Shown one piece after another: positions 8,029-17,654 of a stretch of 64,000 nucleotides of DNA. The translations under genes and the position numbers were made by a program. The stretch is from Agrobacterium pusense. Its GTDB lineage: Bacteria > Pseudomonadota > Alphaproteobacteria > Rhizobiales > Rhizobiaceae. The stretch spans positions 744,001 to 808,000 of the forward strand of contig NZ_FNBB01000001.1 in assembly GCF_900102105.1 (NCBI RefSeq). The letters are read 5' to 3'. Positions within the stretch are counted from its first letter, which is position 1, and every line of letters starts with the position of its first letter. Under the pieces are notes generated by a model that saw nothing but the letters and a program-made list of their open reading frames with translations, was not told the DNA's origin and ran no database searches.

Positions 8029-9608
8029 CCGGGGGGTTCATGGCAAAGCGCGTTAAAAAACACCTGCGTTCATCGATGCTGGGCGGACTTGCATTCTGCG
8101 TGGCTTTTTCAGGCATTCCAGGCCCGCATTCGCCCGAATTTCTGCGTCTCGGCGAGGCCGCGGCACAAAGCGCCAGCATCGTGCGCATCACCGAGAGTGG
8201 CTCGGGCGTTCGCAAACGCCTGAAACTCGGCCTCAACAAGGCTTTGGTCATCGACCTGCCCGAGGACGCCCATGATATTCTCGTTGCTGACCCCAGCCTT
8301 GCCGATGCCGTGACCCGCACGTCGAGACGAATCTATCTCTTCGGAAAAACGGTGGGGCAGACCAATATTTTCATTTTCGGCGATAGTGGCCGTGAAATCG
8401 TCAGCCTCGATCTCGAGGTGGAGCGCGATATCGTCGGACTGGAGACCAATATTCGCCGCTTTATTCCCGACTCCGACATCAAGGTCGAAATTGTTTCAGA
8501 CAATATCGTTTTGACGGGAACGGTTCGTACACCGCAGGACTCGGCACGGGCGGTACAGCTTGCCGAAGCCTTTCTGAAGGGTGGTGAAGCCACCACCCGT
8601 AACATATCGCTGACAGGTGGCGACAATGGCGGAGACGCCGCAATTTTTGCCGAAAACCGCCAGGTATCGCAAATCGTCAATATGCTGACGATCGAAGGCG
8701 AAGATCAGGTAACGCTGAAGGTTACCGTCGCCGAGGTCAGCCGGCAGGTGCTGAAACAGCTGGGTTTCAATGGCTCCATCAGCAGTTCGACAAGCAATAA
8801 CGGCTTCGAATTCGCAAATCCGTCCAATCTTGGAAATGCAATCAGCGGCGCCTCGCGGATCGCCAGCGGCGCGATCGGTTCCGGTTCGCTCAACTTTGCC
8901 ACCTATCTCAATGCCATGGAGCAGGCCGGTGTCGTACGCACGCTGGCCGAACCCAGCCTCACCGCCATTTCCGGCGAGCAGGCAAAGTTCTATGTCGGGG
9001 GCGATTTCCGTCTGCCTGCGGAACAGGAAGTCACCATCGACAAGGATACGGGCCAGCAGACCATAACGCGCACGACCGACACGGTCGACTACGGCATAAC
9101 CTTGAATTTCCGGCCGGTGGTGCTTTCGCCAGGACGGATCAGCCTCAAGATCGAGACCAATGTTTCCGAGCCTACCTATGAAGGTAACGTGGTAACCGGA
9201 AATGCAGGCCGGAACATCCCAGGTTCGACTTATATGTCGATCCGCAAGCGCGAGACCTCGACAACCGTCGAACTCCCATCGGGCGGCTCGATCGTCATCG
9301 CCGGCTTGGTCCAGGATAATATCCGCCAGGCCATGTCGGGGCTTCCGGGCATTTCAAAGGTTCCGATCTTCGGTACGCTTTTCCGCAGCAAGGACTTCAT
9401 CCGCAACGAAACGGAACTGGTCATCATCGCGACGCCCTATCTGGTGCGGCCAGTCGCGCGCAACCAGATTGCCCGCCCGGATGACAATTTCAATCCTGAA
9501 AATGATGCCGCCATGTATTTCATGAACCGCGTCAACAAGGTCTATGGCCGCAAGGATCAGGTTCAAGCAGCTCCCTATCAGGGATCAGTGGGGTTCATCT
9601 ACAAATGA
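8025..9608 (+). CDS. ctpD: Tad outer-membrane secretin (CpaC/RcpA)
   Basis: A 527-residue protein. A signal sequence (LGGLAFCVAFSGIPG) is followed by a pil_N domain (LVIDLPEDAHDILVADPSLA), a BON-like segment (VSDNIVLTGTVRTPQDSARA) and the secretin domain (VRTLAEPSLTAISGEQAKF, GLPGISKVPIFGTLFRS). It forms the outer-membrane channel for the pilus. The first ATG overlaps the ctpC stop; the ATG at 8040, after a GGGGGG run, may be the main start and would give a cleaner signal peptide. Confidence 0.94.
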   Translation: MTGGFMAKRVKKHLRSSMLGGLAFCVAFSGIPGPHSPEFLRLGEAAAQSASIVRITESGSGVRKRLKLGLNKALVIDLPEDAHDILVADPSLADAVTRTSRRIYLFGKTVGQTNIFIFGDSGREIVSLDLEVERDIVGLETNIRRFIPDSDIKVEIVSDNIVLTGTVRTPQDSARAVQLAEAFLKGGEATTRNISLTGGDNGGDAAIFAENRQVSQIVNMLTIEGEDQVTLKVTVAEVSRQVLKQLGFNGSISSSTSNNGFEFANPSNLGNAISGASRIASGAIGSGSLNFATYLNAMEQAGVVRTLAEPSLTAISGEQAKFYVGGDFRLPAEQEVTIDKDTGQQTITRTTDTVDYGITLNFRPVVLSPGRISLKIETNVSEPTYEGNVVTGNAGRNIPGSTYMSIRKRETSTTVELPSGGSIVIAGLVQDNIRQAMSGLPGISKVPIFGTLFRSKDFIRNETELVIIATPYLVRPVARNQIARPDDNFNPENDAAMYFMNRVNKVYGRKDQVQAAPYQGSVGFIYK

Positions 9609-10345
9609 CGACACGCGCACGAAACCGCCTCTTCAGAACAGGCCTCCTCAGGGCAGGAAACAGCATGCGGGAAACATCCTCCTCTTCTTCCCTGGGGCGC
9701 GCCGGTCTCGTCGCCATGGTTGCGCTCACCGCCGGCCTTCTGCAAGGCTGTGCGCGCGATCCGCTCACGACCAACGCCATTCCCGACGATTACCGGACCC
9801 GCCATCCGATCACCCTGTCGGAAGCGGAACATTCGCTTGATATCCCGGTTTCGGCAGGCGATAGCCGTCTCACCACGGCGATGGCGGACAATATACGTGG
9901 TTTCGCCCAGAATTATGCGTCGATGTCGACGGGTGTCATCAACATCCAGATGCCATCGGGATCAGCCAATTCGGCAAGCGCCGCTAGAATGGCGAAACAG
10001 ATCCGCACTACGCTGTCCGGCGCCGGCGTCGCACCCGGCAAGATCATGGAGACACGTTATGCGGCTTCGCCGAACGGCGACTCCGCCCCCATCCGACTGA
10101 GCTATGTCGCTATTACCGCCATGACCGGGCAATGCGGTCAATGGCCAGAGGACCTTTCGGACAACACCTTTGCCAACAAGAACTGGTACAATTTCGGGTG
10201 CGCTTCGCAAAGCAATCTCGCGGCTCAGGTCGCCAATCCGATGGATCTGGTCGGCCCGCGCGGCATGAGCCCCATCGATGCCGAGCGCCGCGCAGTGGTT
10301 ATCGATACGTATCGTAACGGCAAGAACACGGCCACCGCAAACTGA
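9605..10345 (+). CDS. ctpE: Tad pilus lipoprotein CpaD
   Basis: A 246-residue protein by the first ATG, which overlaps the secretin stop. The in-frame ATG at 9665 (MRETSSSSSLGRAG) has a GGCAGGAAA site and yields a clean lipoprotein signal ending LTAGLLQGC. The mature part carries the CpaD pattern (RHPITLSEAEHSLDIPV, then NKNWYNFGCASQSNLAAQVANP). CpaD is an outer-membrane lipoprotein thought to help place the secretin. Confidence 0.9.
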   Translation: MTTRARNRLFRTGLLRAGNSMRETSSSSSLGRAGLVAMVALTAGLLQGCARDPLTTNAIPDDYRTRHPITLSEAEHSLDIPVSAGDSRLTTAMADNIRGFAQNYASMSTGVINIQMPSGSANSASAARMAKQIRTTLSGAGVAPGKIMETRYAASPNGDSAPIRLSYVAITAMTGQCGQWPEDLSDNTFANKNWYNFGCASQSNLAAQVANPMDLVGPRGMSPIDAERRAVVIDTYRNGKNTATAN

Positions 10346-10379
10346 TGCGGTCCCAACAATTGTCACGGCAGGAAAGACG

Positions 10380-11663
10380 ATGAGCGCTGTAGAATACGAC
10401 ATCAAGTCAAGCGACGGAGCAGACACCCTGCAGCCGGTGCGCACCTCCGATATGGACCGCCTGCGGCCCCTGCCCCGCATCTCCATCCACGCCTTCTGCG
10501 TCAGCGACAACATGCAGGGCGTCATGGACGCATTGTCCGGTGACAGGCGCATGAGCAAGGTAACATTGCGGGTGACGAAGGGTGACATCAACGCTGCGGC
10601 CACGATGTTCTCTGCCTCGCCTACGCCAAATCTCATCATTCTGGAGACGGCAAGCGCGCCGGCTTCGCTGCTGGATGACCTTGCTCCTCTCGCGGAGGTT
10701 TGCGATCCCTCAACCCGTGTCATCATTGTCGGCCGCCACAATGACATAACATTGTATCGCGACCTCATCCGCAACGGTATTTCGGAATATCTGGTCGCCC
10801 CGGTCAACATGGCCGATCTTCTGGGTTCGATCGCCGCGATCTTCGTCGATCCCGAAGCGGAGCCGCTTGGCCGCAACATCGCCTTCATCGGCGCCAAAGG
10901 TGGGGTTGGGTCCTCGACGGTCGCACATAATTGCGCCTTCGGCATCTCGACCCTGTTTTCGACGGAAACCATTCTCGCCGACATGGATCTGGCTTATGGC
11001 ACAGCCAATATCGATTTCGATCAGGATCCGGCCCAGGGCATGGCGGAAGCGGTTTTCTCGCCGGAGCGGCTGGATGAGGTATTTCTCGACCGCCTTTTGA
11101 CGAAATGCTCCGATCACCTATCGCTGCTCGCGGCACCGTCGCTTCTTGACCGGACTTACGATCTAGACCGCCAGGCCTTTCTGCCGATCCTTGAGGTTTT
11201 GCAGCGTAGCGCCCCCGTCGCCGTCCTCGACCTTCCCCACCAATGGTGCGACTGGACAAGGGCTGTGCTTGCGGAAGCGGATGAGGTCGTCATCACCGCG
11301 GTTCCGGATCTTGCGAATCTTCGCAACACGAAGAACCTGTTCGACGCGCTGATAAAACTGCGCCCCAACGATAAATTGCCGCATCTCATCCTCAACCAGG
11401 TGGGCATGCCGAAGCGACCCGAAATCGCTCCGGCGGATTTTTTCGACCCGCTGGAAATCGAGCCGATTGCGATCATTCCATTCGAGGCGCAATTGTTTGG
11501 AAACGCCGCAAACAGCGGACGCATGATTAGCGAAATGGATGAAAAATCCCAGATCGCAGAAACCTTCTCGCAAATTGCCCATACCATCACCGGTCGCACG
11601 GTGCTGCGCAAAAGCCGGCGCGGCGGTCTGGACAGACTTAAGAATATTCTCAAGCGCAAGTAG
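10380..11663 (+). CDS. ctpF: CpaE/TadZ pilus-localising ATPase-like protein
   Basis: A 427-residue protein. An N-terminal receiver-like domain is followed by a MinD/ParA-like domain with the deviant Walker A FIGAKGGVGSSTVAHN and ADMDLAYGTANIDF. CpaE/TadZ marks the cell pole where the Tad machine assembles. The ATG at 10380 follows GGCAGGAAAG; an upstream frame opening at 10278 overlaps ctpE and is rejected. Confidence 0.92.
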   Translation: MSAVEYDIKSSDGADTLQPVRTSDMDRLRPLPRISIHAFCVSDNMQGVMDALSGDRRMSKVTLRVTKGDINAAATMFSASPTPNLIILETASAPASLLDDLAPLAEVCDPSTRVIIVGRHNDITLYRDLIRNGISEYLVAPVNMADLLGSIAAIFVDPEAEPLGRNIAFIGAKGGVGSSTVAHNCAFGISTLFSTETILADMDLAYGTANIDFDQDPAQGMAEAVFSPERLDEVFLDRLLTKCSDHLSLLAAPSLLDRTYDLDRQAFLPILEVLQRSAPVAVLDLPHQWCDWTRAVLAEADEVVITAVPDLANLRNTKNLFDALIKLRPNDKLPHLILNQVGMPKRPEIAPADFFDPLEIEPIAIIPFEAQLFGNAANSGRMISEMDEKSQIAETFSQIAHTITGRTVLRKSRRGGLDRLKNILKRK

Positions 11664-11696
11664 GGATTCCCTCCGCGCCTATTGACGGAAACGCCG

Positions 11697-13163
11697 ATGT
11701 TCGGAAAACGCGGGGCCGAGGGCCCAGCCAGAAGCACGAAGCCGGATCCCGTCGCACCTGTCCCCATGCAGGTGGCGGCGCCCGAGCCGCGCTCTCTCTC
11801 CATCGACACGCTCGAGCCGGGCCAATCACCCGTAGCGCGACAGATGGCGGTCACGCAGCCGGCGCAAAAAAAGCGCGCCCGCACGGAGGATTATTACAAT
11901 ACCAAGAGCCAGGTATTTTCCGCGCTCATCGATACGATCGACCTTTCGCAGCTCGCCAAACTTGATGCGGAGAGCGCGCGCGAGGAAATTCGCGATATCG
12001 TCAACGACATCATCACGATCAAGAATTTCGCAATGTCGATTGCCGAGCAGGAAGAACTGCTTGAAGACATCTGCAATGACGTTCTCGGTTATGGGCCGCT
12101 TGAGCCCCTTCTTGCCCGCGACGACATCGCCGATATCATGGTCAATGGTTCTGGCCAGACCTTCATCGAAGTCGGCGGCAAGACCATCGAATCCGACATC
12201 CGCTTCCGCGACAACGCGCAATTGCTTTCCATCTGCCAGCGCATCGTCAGCCAGGTGGGCCGACGCGTGGATGAATCGAGCCCCATATGCGACGCCCGCC
12301 TGCCGGACGGCTCGCGCGTCAACGTCATCGCGCCGCCGCTCGCCATCGACGGCCCCGCGCTGACAATCCGAAAATTCAAGAAGGACAAGCTTACGCTCGA
12401 CCAGCTCGTGCGTTTCGGTGCGATCACACCCGAAGGCGCGACACTGCTCAAGATCATCGGTCGTGTCCGCTGCAACGTCGTCATCTCGGGCGGCACCGGC
12501 TCCGGCAAGACCACGCTTCTCAATTGCCTGACGAGCTTCATCGACAGGGATGAGCGCGTCATTACCTGCGAAGACACCGCCGAACTGCAGCTGCAGCAAC
12601 CGCATGTCGTCAGACTCGAAACGCGGCCTCCGAACATCGAAGGGGAAGGTGAGATCACGATGAGGGATCTCGTCAAGAACTGCCTTCGCATGCGGCCGGA
12701 ACGCATCATCGTCGGCGAAGTGCGCGGACCGGAGGTATTCGACCTGCTCCAGGCGATGAATACCGGCCATGACGGTTCAATGGGAACGCTGCACGCCAAT
12801 ACACCACGCGAGTGCCTCAGCCGCATCGAATCCATGATCGCCATGGGCGGCTTCACCCTGCCGGCCAAAACCGTGCGTGAAATCATCTCGGGATCGATCG
12901 ATGTCGTCATTCAGGCGCAGCGCCTGCGTGATGGTTCACGCCGGATAACCCAGATCACGGAAGTGATCGGCATGGAAGGCGACGTGATCGTCACTCAGGA
13001 TTTGATGCGATACGAAATCGAAGGTGAGGATGCCAACGGCAAACTGATCGGCAGACATGTATCGACGGGCATCAGCAAACCCCATTTCTGGGACCGTGCA
13101 CGCTATTATGGCGAGGAAAAACGCCTGGCCGCCGCGCTCGATGAAATGGAAAAGACCTCCTAA
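11697..13163 (+). CDS. ctpG: Tad secretion ATPase (CpaF/TadA)
   Basis: A 488-residue hexameric traffic ATPase of the VirB11/TadA class. Walker A is GGTGSGKTT, followed by the Asp box, a Walker B-like VGEVRGPEVFDLLQAMNTGH and the His-box region GSMGTLHANT. The N-terminal 70 residues form a variable proline-rich arm. The ATG at 11697 is chosen; a TTG at 11682 would add five residues. It powers pilus extension from the inner membrane and is followed 15 bp later by ctpH. Confidence 0.94.
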   Translation: MFGKRGAEGPARSTKPDPVAPVPMQVAAPEPRSLSIDTLEPGQSPVARQMAVTQPAQKKRARTEDYYNTKSQVFSALIDTIDLSQLAKLDAESAREEIRDIVNDIITIKNFAMSIAEQEELLEDICNDVLGYGPLEPLLARDDIADIMVNGSGQTFIEVGGKTIESDIRFRDNAQLLSICQRIVSQVGRRVDESSPICDARLPDGSRVNVIAPPLAIDGPALTIRKFKKDKLTLDQLVRFGAITPEGATLLKIIGRVRCNVVISGGTGSGKTTLLNCLTSFIDRDERVITCEDTAELQLQQPHVVRLETRPPNIEGEGEITMRDLVKNCLRMRPERIIVGEVRGPEVFDLLQAMNTGHDGSMGTLHANTPRECLSRIESMIAMGGFTLPAKTVREIISGSIDVVIQAQRLRDGSRRITQITEVIGMEGDVIVTQDLMRYEIEGEDANGKLIGRHVSTGISKPHFWDRARYYGEEKRLAAALDEMEKTS

Positions 13164-13178
13164 GGGAAAGCGACCGCC

Positions 13179-14183
13179 ATGGACCCGACAATCCTCCTAT
13201 TGGCCGCACTCGTCGCCGTTTCGGCGGGCGCGCTCGCTTACGCTTTTCTTTTCCAGCAGATAGAGGTCGAAAAAAAGACCACCAGCCGCTTCAAGCGGGT
13301 CCAGGCCGCGGAGACGGACCACACCAACATCAAAGCCGCACGTGACCGCGTGCATGAGCTCAGCAAACGCCGCAAATCCATGCAGGACAACCTGCGGGAA
13401 ATGGAGAAAAAACAAAATGAGAGGGCAAAAAAGGCCAAAAATGTCGGTTTGCGCGAAAAGCTCGTTCAGGCGGGGCTGACGCTGTCCCTGCGACAGTTTC
13501 AGCTGCTGAGCGTCGGCGCGGCTGGCTTTGCCACCCTCATCGCACTTCTTTATGGCCTGTCATTGCTTATCGCCCTACCGATAGGCGCCGTTATCGCGCT
13601 GGGGCTGCCGCGCTGGGCACTGGCGTTCCTCCTCAAGCGCCGGCAGAAAAAATTCCTCGAAGAGTTTCCCAACGCACTTGATGTCATGTGTCGCTCGATC
13701 AAATCCGGCTTGCCGTTGAACGACGCGGTGCGATTGATCGCATCTGACGGCCAGGAGCCGGTGAAAACGGAGTTCCAGCGGGTTGTCGACGCGCAGCAGG
13801 TCGGCATCGGCATACCCCAGGCGATCGAGCGCATGATGCTGACAATGCCGCTTTTCGAAGTAAGCTTTTTCAGCACCGTCATCAACATTCAGGCGCAGGC
13901 CGGCGGCAACCTCTCCGAAGCGCTGTCGAACCTTTCAAAAGTTCTGCGCGACCGCAAGAAGATGCGTGCCAAGGTGAATGCACTTTCGATGGAGGCAAAG
14001 GCGTCAGCGGTCATCATCGGCTCGCTGCCCTTTGTCGTCATGATGCTGGTGCACTTTACCTCGCCGGAATATCTATCGGTGCTTTTTACCGATATTCGCG
14101 GCCATATCATTCTTGGGGCGTCAGCCGTCTGGATGTTGATCGGGATATTCATCATGCGCCAAATGATCAATTTCGATATTTGA
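13179..14183 (+). CDS. ctpH: Tad inner-membrane platform protein TadB/CpaG
   Basis: A 334-residue protein. One N-terminal helix is followed by a charged cytoplasmic coil (about residues 30-85), two helices, a T2SS-F domain (FPNALDVMCRSIKSGLPLNDAV, then PLFEVSFFSTVINIQAQAGGNLSEAL) and two C-terminal helices. It forms the assembly platform with the adjacent TadC protein, which starts 9 bp downstream. Confidence 0.92.
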   Translation: MDPTILLLAALVAVSAGALAYAFLFQQIEVEKKTTSRFKRVQAAETDHTNIKAARDRVHELSKRRKSMQDNLREMEKKQNERAKKAKNVGLREKLVQAGLTLSLRQFQLLSVGAAGFATLIALLYGLSLLIALPIGAVIALGLPRWALAFLLKRRQKKFLEEFPNALDVMCRSIKSGLPLNDAVRLIASDGQEPVKTEFQRVVDAQQVGIGIPQAIERMMLTMPLFEVSFFSTVINIQAQAGGNLSEALSNLSKVLRDRKKMRAKVNALSMEAKASAVIIGSLPFVVMMLVHFTSPEYLSVLFTDIRGHIILGASAVWMLIGIFIMRQMINFDI

Positions 14184-14192
14184 GGGCGCAGA

Positions 14193-15179
14193 ATGAGCGG
14201 GAGTTTTCTTTCGAGCCTCACCAATCCGCAAACGATCGTCGCCGTTTTGGTGACGCTGGCGGTTTTCGCCACCCTTTATACGCTCATCATGCCGGTTTTC
14301 GAGCGGAAGGATTTCGCCAAACGCATGAAAGCCGTGTCGTCGGAACGGGATCTCATCCGCAGCCGCGAGCGCGAGCGGCTTGCGACCGTTACCAGGGAAG
14401 GCAAAACCTCCTTGCGCGGCAACAATAACAAGTCCGCCCGGCGCATCGTGGAGAAATTCAACCTCCAGGAAGCGCTTGCGGACAAGAACACGATGAACAA
14501 GCTGCGGGCAGCAGGGCTTCGTTCCCAAAACGCGTTCAACACGTTTCTCGCCGCCCGCTTCATCCTGCCTTTCATTTTTCTGGCCGTAGCCTTCACCTGG
14601 ATCTTCGTGCTCGGCAATCTCTCCGACAAAGCCTTCATCGTCCGGCTGATGGCTGTGTTACTGTTCGGCTATATCGGTTTCTATGCTCCCAATATTTATG
14701 TGTCGAACCGCATGAACAAACGGCAGGCGTCGATCAAGAAAGCCTGGCCGGATGCGCTCGACCTCATGCTGATCTGCATCGAATCCGGCGTGTCCATGGA
14801 GGCCGCGATGCGCCGCGTGGCAGAGGAAATGGGTGAGCAGTCACCCGAACTGGCTGAAGAAATGATGCTGACGACGGCGGAACTGTCGTTCCTGCAGGAC
14901 CGGCGGGTCGCTCTCGAGAATTTCGGCACGCGAACACAGCTCGAAGCCGTGAAAAGCGTCGTGCAAGCGCTTATTCAGGCGGAACGTTACGGAACGCCGC
15001 TCGCTCAGGCGCTGCGCGTTCTCGCACAGGAAGGCCGCGACGAACGCATGAACGAAGCGGAGAAAAAAGCGGCTGCACTGCCGCCGAAGCTGACCGTGCC
15101 GATGATTGTATTTTTCCTGCCGGTCCTCATCGCCGTCATTCTAGGCCCTGCCATCATCCGCGTGCTGGACACGTTCTGA
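14193..15179 (+). CDS. ctpI: Tad inner-membrane platform protein TadC/CpaH
   Basis: A 328-residue paralogue of ctpH with the same T2SS-F layout (WPDALDLMLICIESGVSMEAAM, then AERYGTPLAQALRVLAQEGRDERM). A hydrophobic C terminus ends VIRVLDTF. It is the last plus-strand gene of the cluster. No TadE/F/G minor pilin genes follow; the next gene converges from the other strand. Confidence 0.92.
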   Translation: MSGSFLSSLTNPQTIVAVLVTLAVFATLYTLIMPVFERKDFAKRMKAVSSERDLIRSRERERLATVTREGKTSLRGNNNKSARRIVEKFNLQEALADKNTMNKLRAAGLRSQNAFNTFLAARFILPFIFLAVAFTWIFVLGNLSDKAFIVRLMAVLLFGYIGFYAPNIYVSNRMNKRQASIKKAWPDALDLMLICIESGVSMEAAMRRVAEEMGEQSPELAEEMMLTTAELSFLQDRRVALENFGTRTQLEAVKSVVQALIQAERYGTPLAQALRVLAQEGRDERMNEAEKKAAALPPKLTVPMIVFFLPVLIAVILGPAIIRVLDTF

Positions 15180-15250
15180 AAAACATACCGCCCGAATTTC
15201 GCGGCGACGCGTCAAGTTCCGGATATAAGGACGCGGCATCGCGCGAAGCA

Positions 15251-16075
15251 TCAGCCCGCCGGCTTTCCGTCTTTTTTTGCGAGCTGCTGCCAGGAATTTT
15301 GCTGGGACAGCATTGCCCGCAGATAAGTCAGGTTTGCCTGGGCCTGCTGCGGCGAGAGTTCCTGTACCGCAATGCGCTCTGCTTCGGCGAAGCGACCCTG
15401 GAGGCCGACAACGAGCGCGAGGTTCTGGCGAACGCGGCTGTCGGCGCCAGGCTGGGCGATGGCCGATTGCAGGTAGGTTTCGGCAGTGCGCGGATCGCTC
15501 GAGAGCACATAGGACATGCCGAGATTTGAAAGCACGCTCGAATCGTTCGGCTTCAGGTCAAGCGCCTGCCGATAGCGGGAGCGGGCTTCGCTCGAACGTC
15601 CAAGCTGGTCAAGCACCGCGCCTTCGGCCGAGTAGAGGCGCCAATCGGGTCGATCAGGTGTCTGCGCCCGCTGGATGGTTGAAAGCGCCTGCTCCAGCTG
15701 TCCCGCAGCCGCCTGTGCCTTGCCATACGCGGCAAGCACGTCGCGGTCGGCGGGATTGGCGATGGCTATCTGCTGCATGACTGCAAGAGCCTGCGTGTTC
15801 TTGCCGGTCATCATCAAGACGCTGGCATAATTCATGCCCACCGACTTGTCCTTGGGATTGCGTTCATAGGCTTTGCCGGCAGTTTCTTCCGCCTGGCGAA
15901 GCTGGTCCATGTTCATGTGATCATAGGAGCGCGCGGCGGCGGGAATGGAGCCGGTAGACATCCGGTCCGGTTTGTTGGTGCTTGCACATCCAGAAACCGC
16001 AAGAACCAATGCTGCAAAACACGCGCCCCGCAGCAACCCTGTCCGGCCTGTCTCAGCCAAAGAAAAAGCAGTCAT
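15251..16075 (-). CDS. TPR lipoprotein, TadD-like
   Basis: A 274-residue protein. Starting at 16075 gives the lipoprotein signal FAALVLAVSGC. At least four tetratricopeptide units follow (for example NPADRDVLAAYGKAQAAAGQLE and LKPNDSSVLSNLGMSYV). TadD is the outer-membrane TPR pilotin-like factor of Tad systems. Its convergent position beside ctpI supports that role. The upstream ATG at 16093 is less likely. Confidence 0.87.
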   Translation of the reverse strand: MTAFSLAETGRTGLLRGACFAALVLAVSGCASTNKPDRMSTGSIPAAARSYDHMNMDQLRQAEETAGKAYERNPKDKSVGMNYASVLMMTGKNTQALAVMQQIAIANPADRDVLAAYGKAQAAAGQLEQALSTIQRAQTPDRPDWRLYSAEGAVLDQLGRSSEARSRYRQALDLKPNDSSVLSNLGMSYVLSSDPRTAETYLQSAIAQPGADSRVRQNLALVVGLQGRFAEAERIAVQELSPQQAQANLTYLRAMLSQQNSWQQLAKKDGKPAG

Positions 16076-16217
16076 GGCAGCGCCCTCGCCCAAGAATGAT
16101 AAATCTTGCGCCCGACAAACGACAGACTCACATGACGCAACTTTCGCTTAAGCAATAATCTGTTAACCCTAACAGAGCGTTAATCGCACCGATTCTCGAC
16201 ATTTACGGAAGCATATA

Positions 16218-17612
16218 ATGGCGCCCTATCAGTTCATCGAACGCCCGACCCCTTTCAGCTCAAAGGCAGGCAGTACACTGCCGGTTTTCGCAGTCACGCC
16301 CGCCCACATCGAGCAGGGCGCCATTGACCCCGTCGCTCTGGACTGGGCAAAGAAAGCAGGGTTCAAGGCCGAGGCCGGTGCCATCCTGCTCGTTCCCTCT
16401 GCCGATGGTTCGCTCGGCGGCGTGCTTCTCGGCCTTGGCGGCAATCCCTCTGAAATCCCGTTCATCACCGGCAAACTCGCCCGCGAACTGCCTGAAGGCG
16501 AGTGGCACATCGAGACCGCACCACTGACGGCCAATCGCCTCGCTCTCGGTTTCGGCCTCGGCAGCTACCGCTTCGACAAATACAAGACCACCAAAACCAG
16601 CGGGGCCAAGCTGCTCATTCCCCAGGATGCCGAAGACGGCGAGATCAAGCGCATTCTCGCGGGCGTCTTCCTCGCGCGCGATCTCATCAATGTGCCTGCC
16701 AACGACATGGGACCGGATGAGCTGGAGATCGCTTTCCGGGGCCTTGCCGCCCATTACAAGGCGAAGGTGAAGGTGACCACCGGCGACGACCTGCTGAAGG
16801 AAAACTTCCCCCTCATCCACGCCGTCGGCCGCGCCAGCGAAAGCGCACCACGCCTTCTGGAAATGAACTGGGGTAAAAAGGGTAATCCGCGTCTGACGCT
16901 TGTTGGCAAGGGCGTGTGCTTCGACACCGGCGGTCTCGATATAAAACCCGCAGCGTCCATGGCCCTGATGAAGAAGGACATGGGCGGCGCGGCCAATGTC
17001 CTTGGCCTGGCGCTGATGATCATGGACGCGAAGCTGCCGGTCGACCTGCGCGTCCTCGTGCCCGCCGTCGAAAACTCCATCTCTTCCAACGCCTTTCGTC
17101 CCGGCGACATTTACCGGAGCCGCAAGGGGCTGACGGTGCAGATCGACAATACCGATGCGGAAGGCCGCCTCGTTCTGGCGGACGCTCTGGCCTATGCCGA
17201 TGAGGACGCGCCAGACCTGATGATCGACATGGCAACATTGACCGGCGCCGCCCGCGTCGCGCTCGGTCCCGATCTGCCGCCCTTCTACACTGACGACGAC
17301 GATCTGGCCCACGACATCGCTGAAGCCAGCATCGATACCGACGATCCGCTGTGGCGCATGCCGCTCTATATGGGATACGACAAGGACATTCGCTCGCGCG
17401 CGGCCGATATCACCAATGCGCCTTCCGGCGGCATGGGCGGGTCGATCACCGCCGCGCTGTTTCTCAAGCGTTTCGTGACCAACACACGGCGCTGGGCGCA
17501 TTTCGATATTTACGGCTGGTCGCTGAGTGAAAGGCACCACTCATCGATCGGTGGAGAAGCGCAGGGTATTCGCGCCCTCTTCCATTATATCGCACATCAG
17601 TTCACGAAATAG
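16218..17612 (+). CDS. M17 leucyl aminopeptidase family protein
   Basis: A 464-residue protein. The C-terminal M17 catalytic domain has the metal and signature region NTDAEGRLVLADALAYA, preceded by GKGVCFDTGGLDIKPAASM and KKDMGGAANVLG. The N-terminal domain is shorter than in E. coli PepA, closer to the PepB-like alphaproteobacterial form. It is a cytosolic metallopeptidase releasing N-terminal residues. The ATG lies 142 bp past the divergent TPR gene and has a weak binding site. Confidence 0.92.
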   Translation: MAPYQFIERPTPFSSKAGSTLPVFAVTPAHIEQGAIDPVALDWAKKAGFKAEAGAILLVPSADGSLGGVLLGLGGNPSEIPFITGKLARELPEGEWHIETAPLTANRLALGFGLGSYRFDKYKTTKTSGAKLLIPQDAEDGEIKRILAGVFLARDLINVPANDMGPDELEIAFRGLAAHYKAKVKVTTGDDLLKENFPLIHAVGRASESAPRLLEMNWGKKGNPRLTLVGKGVCFDTGGLDIKPAASMALMKKDMGGAANVLGLALMIMDAKLPVDLRVLVPAVENSISSNAFRPGDIYRSRKGLTVQIDNTDAEGRLVLADALAYADEDAPDLMIDMATLTGAARVALGPDLPPFYTDDDDLAHDIAEASIDTDDPLWRMPLYMGYDKDIRSRAADITNAPSGGMGGSITAALFLKRFVTNTRRWAHFDIYGWSLSERHHSSIGGEAQGIRALFHYIAHQFTK

Positions 17613-17654
17613 CGGCTTTAGGGGTGCTTCGTCGACCGGAGCGCCCCGCTTTGA

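Noticed and set aside
16260..17540. 426-codon minus-strand open frame opposite the leucyl aminopeptidase gene
   Set aside because: Pure antisense shadow of the M17 peptidase gene; no family features and no ribosome-binding site.
17621..17648. Possible terminator between aminopeptidase and pncB genes
   Set aside because: GGGGTGCT/AGCGCCCC can pair with one G-U, but the following T tract is too short to be convincing.
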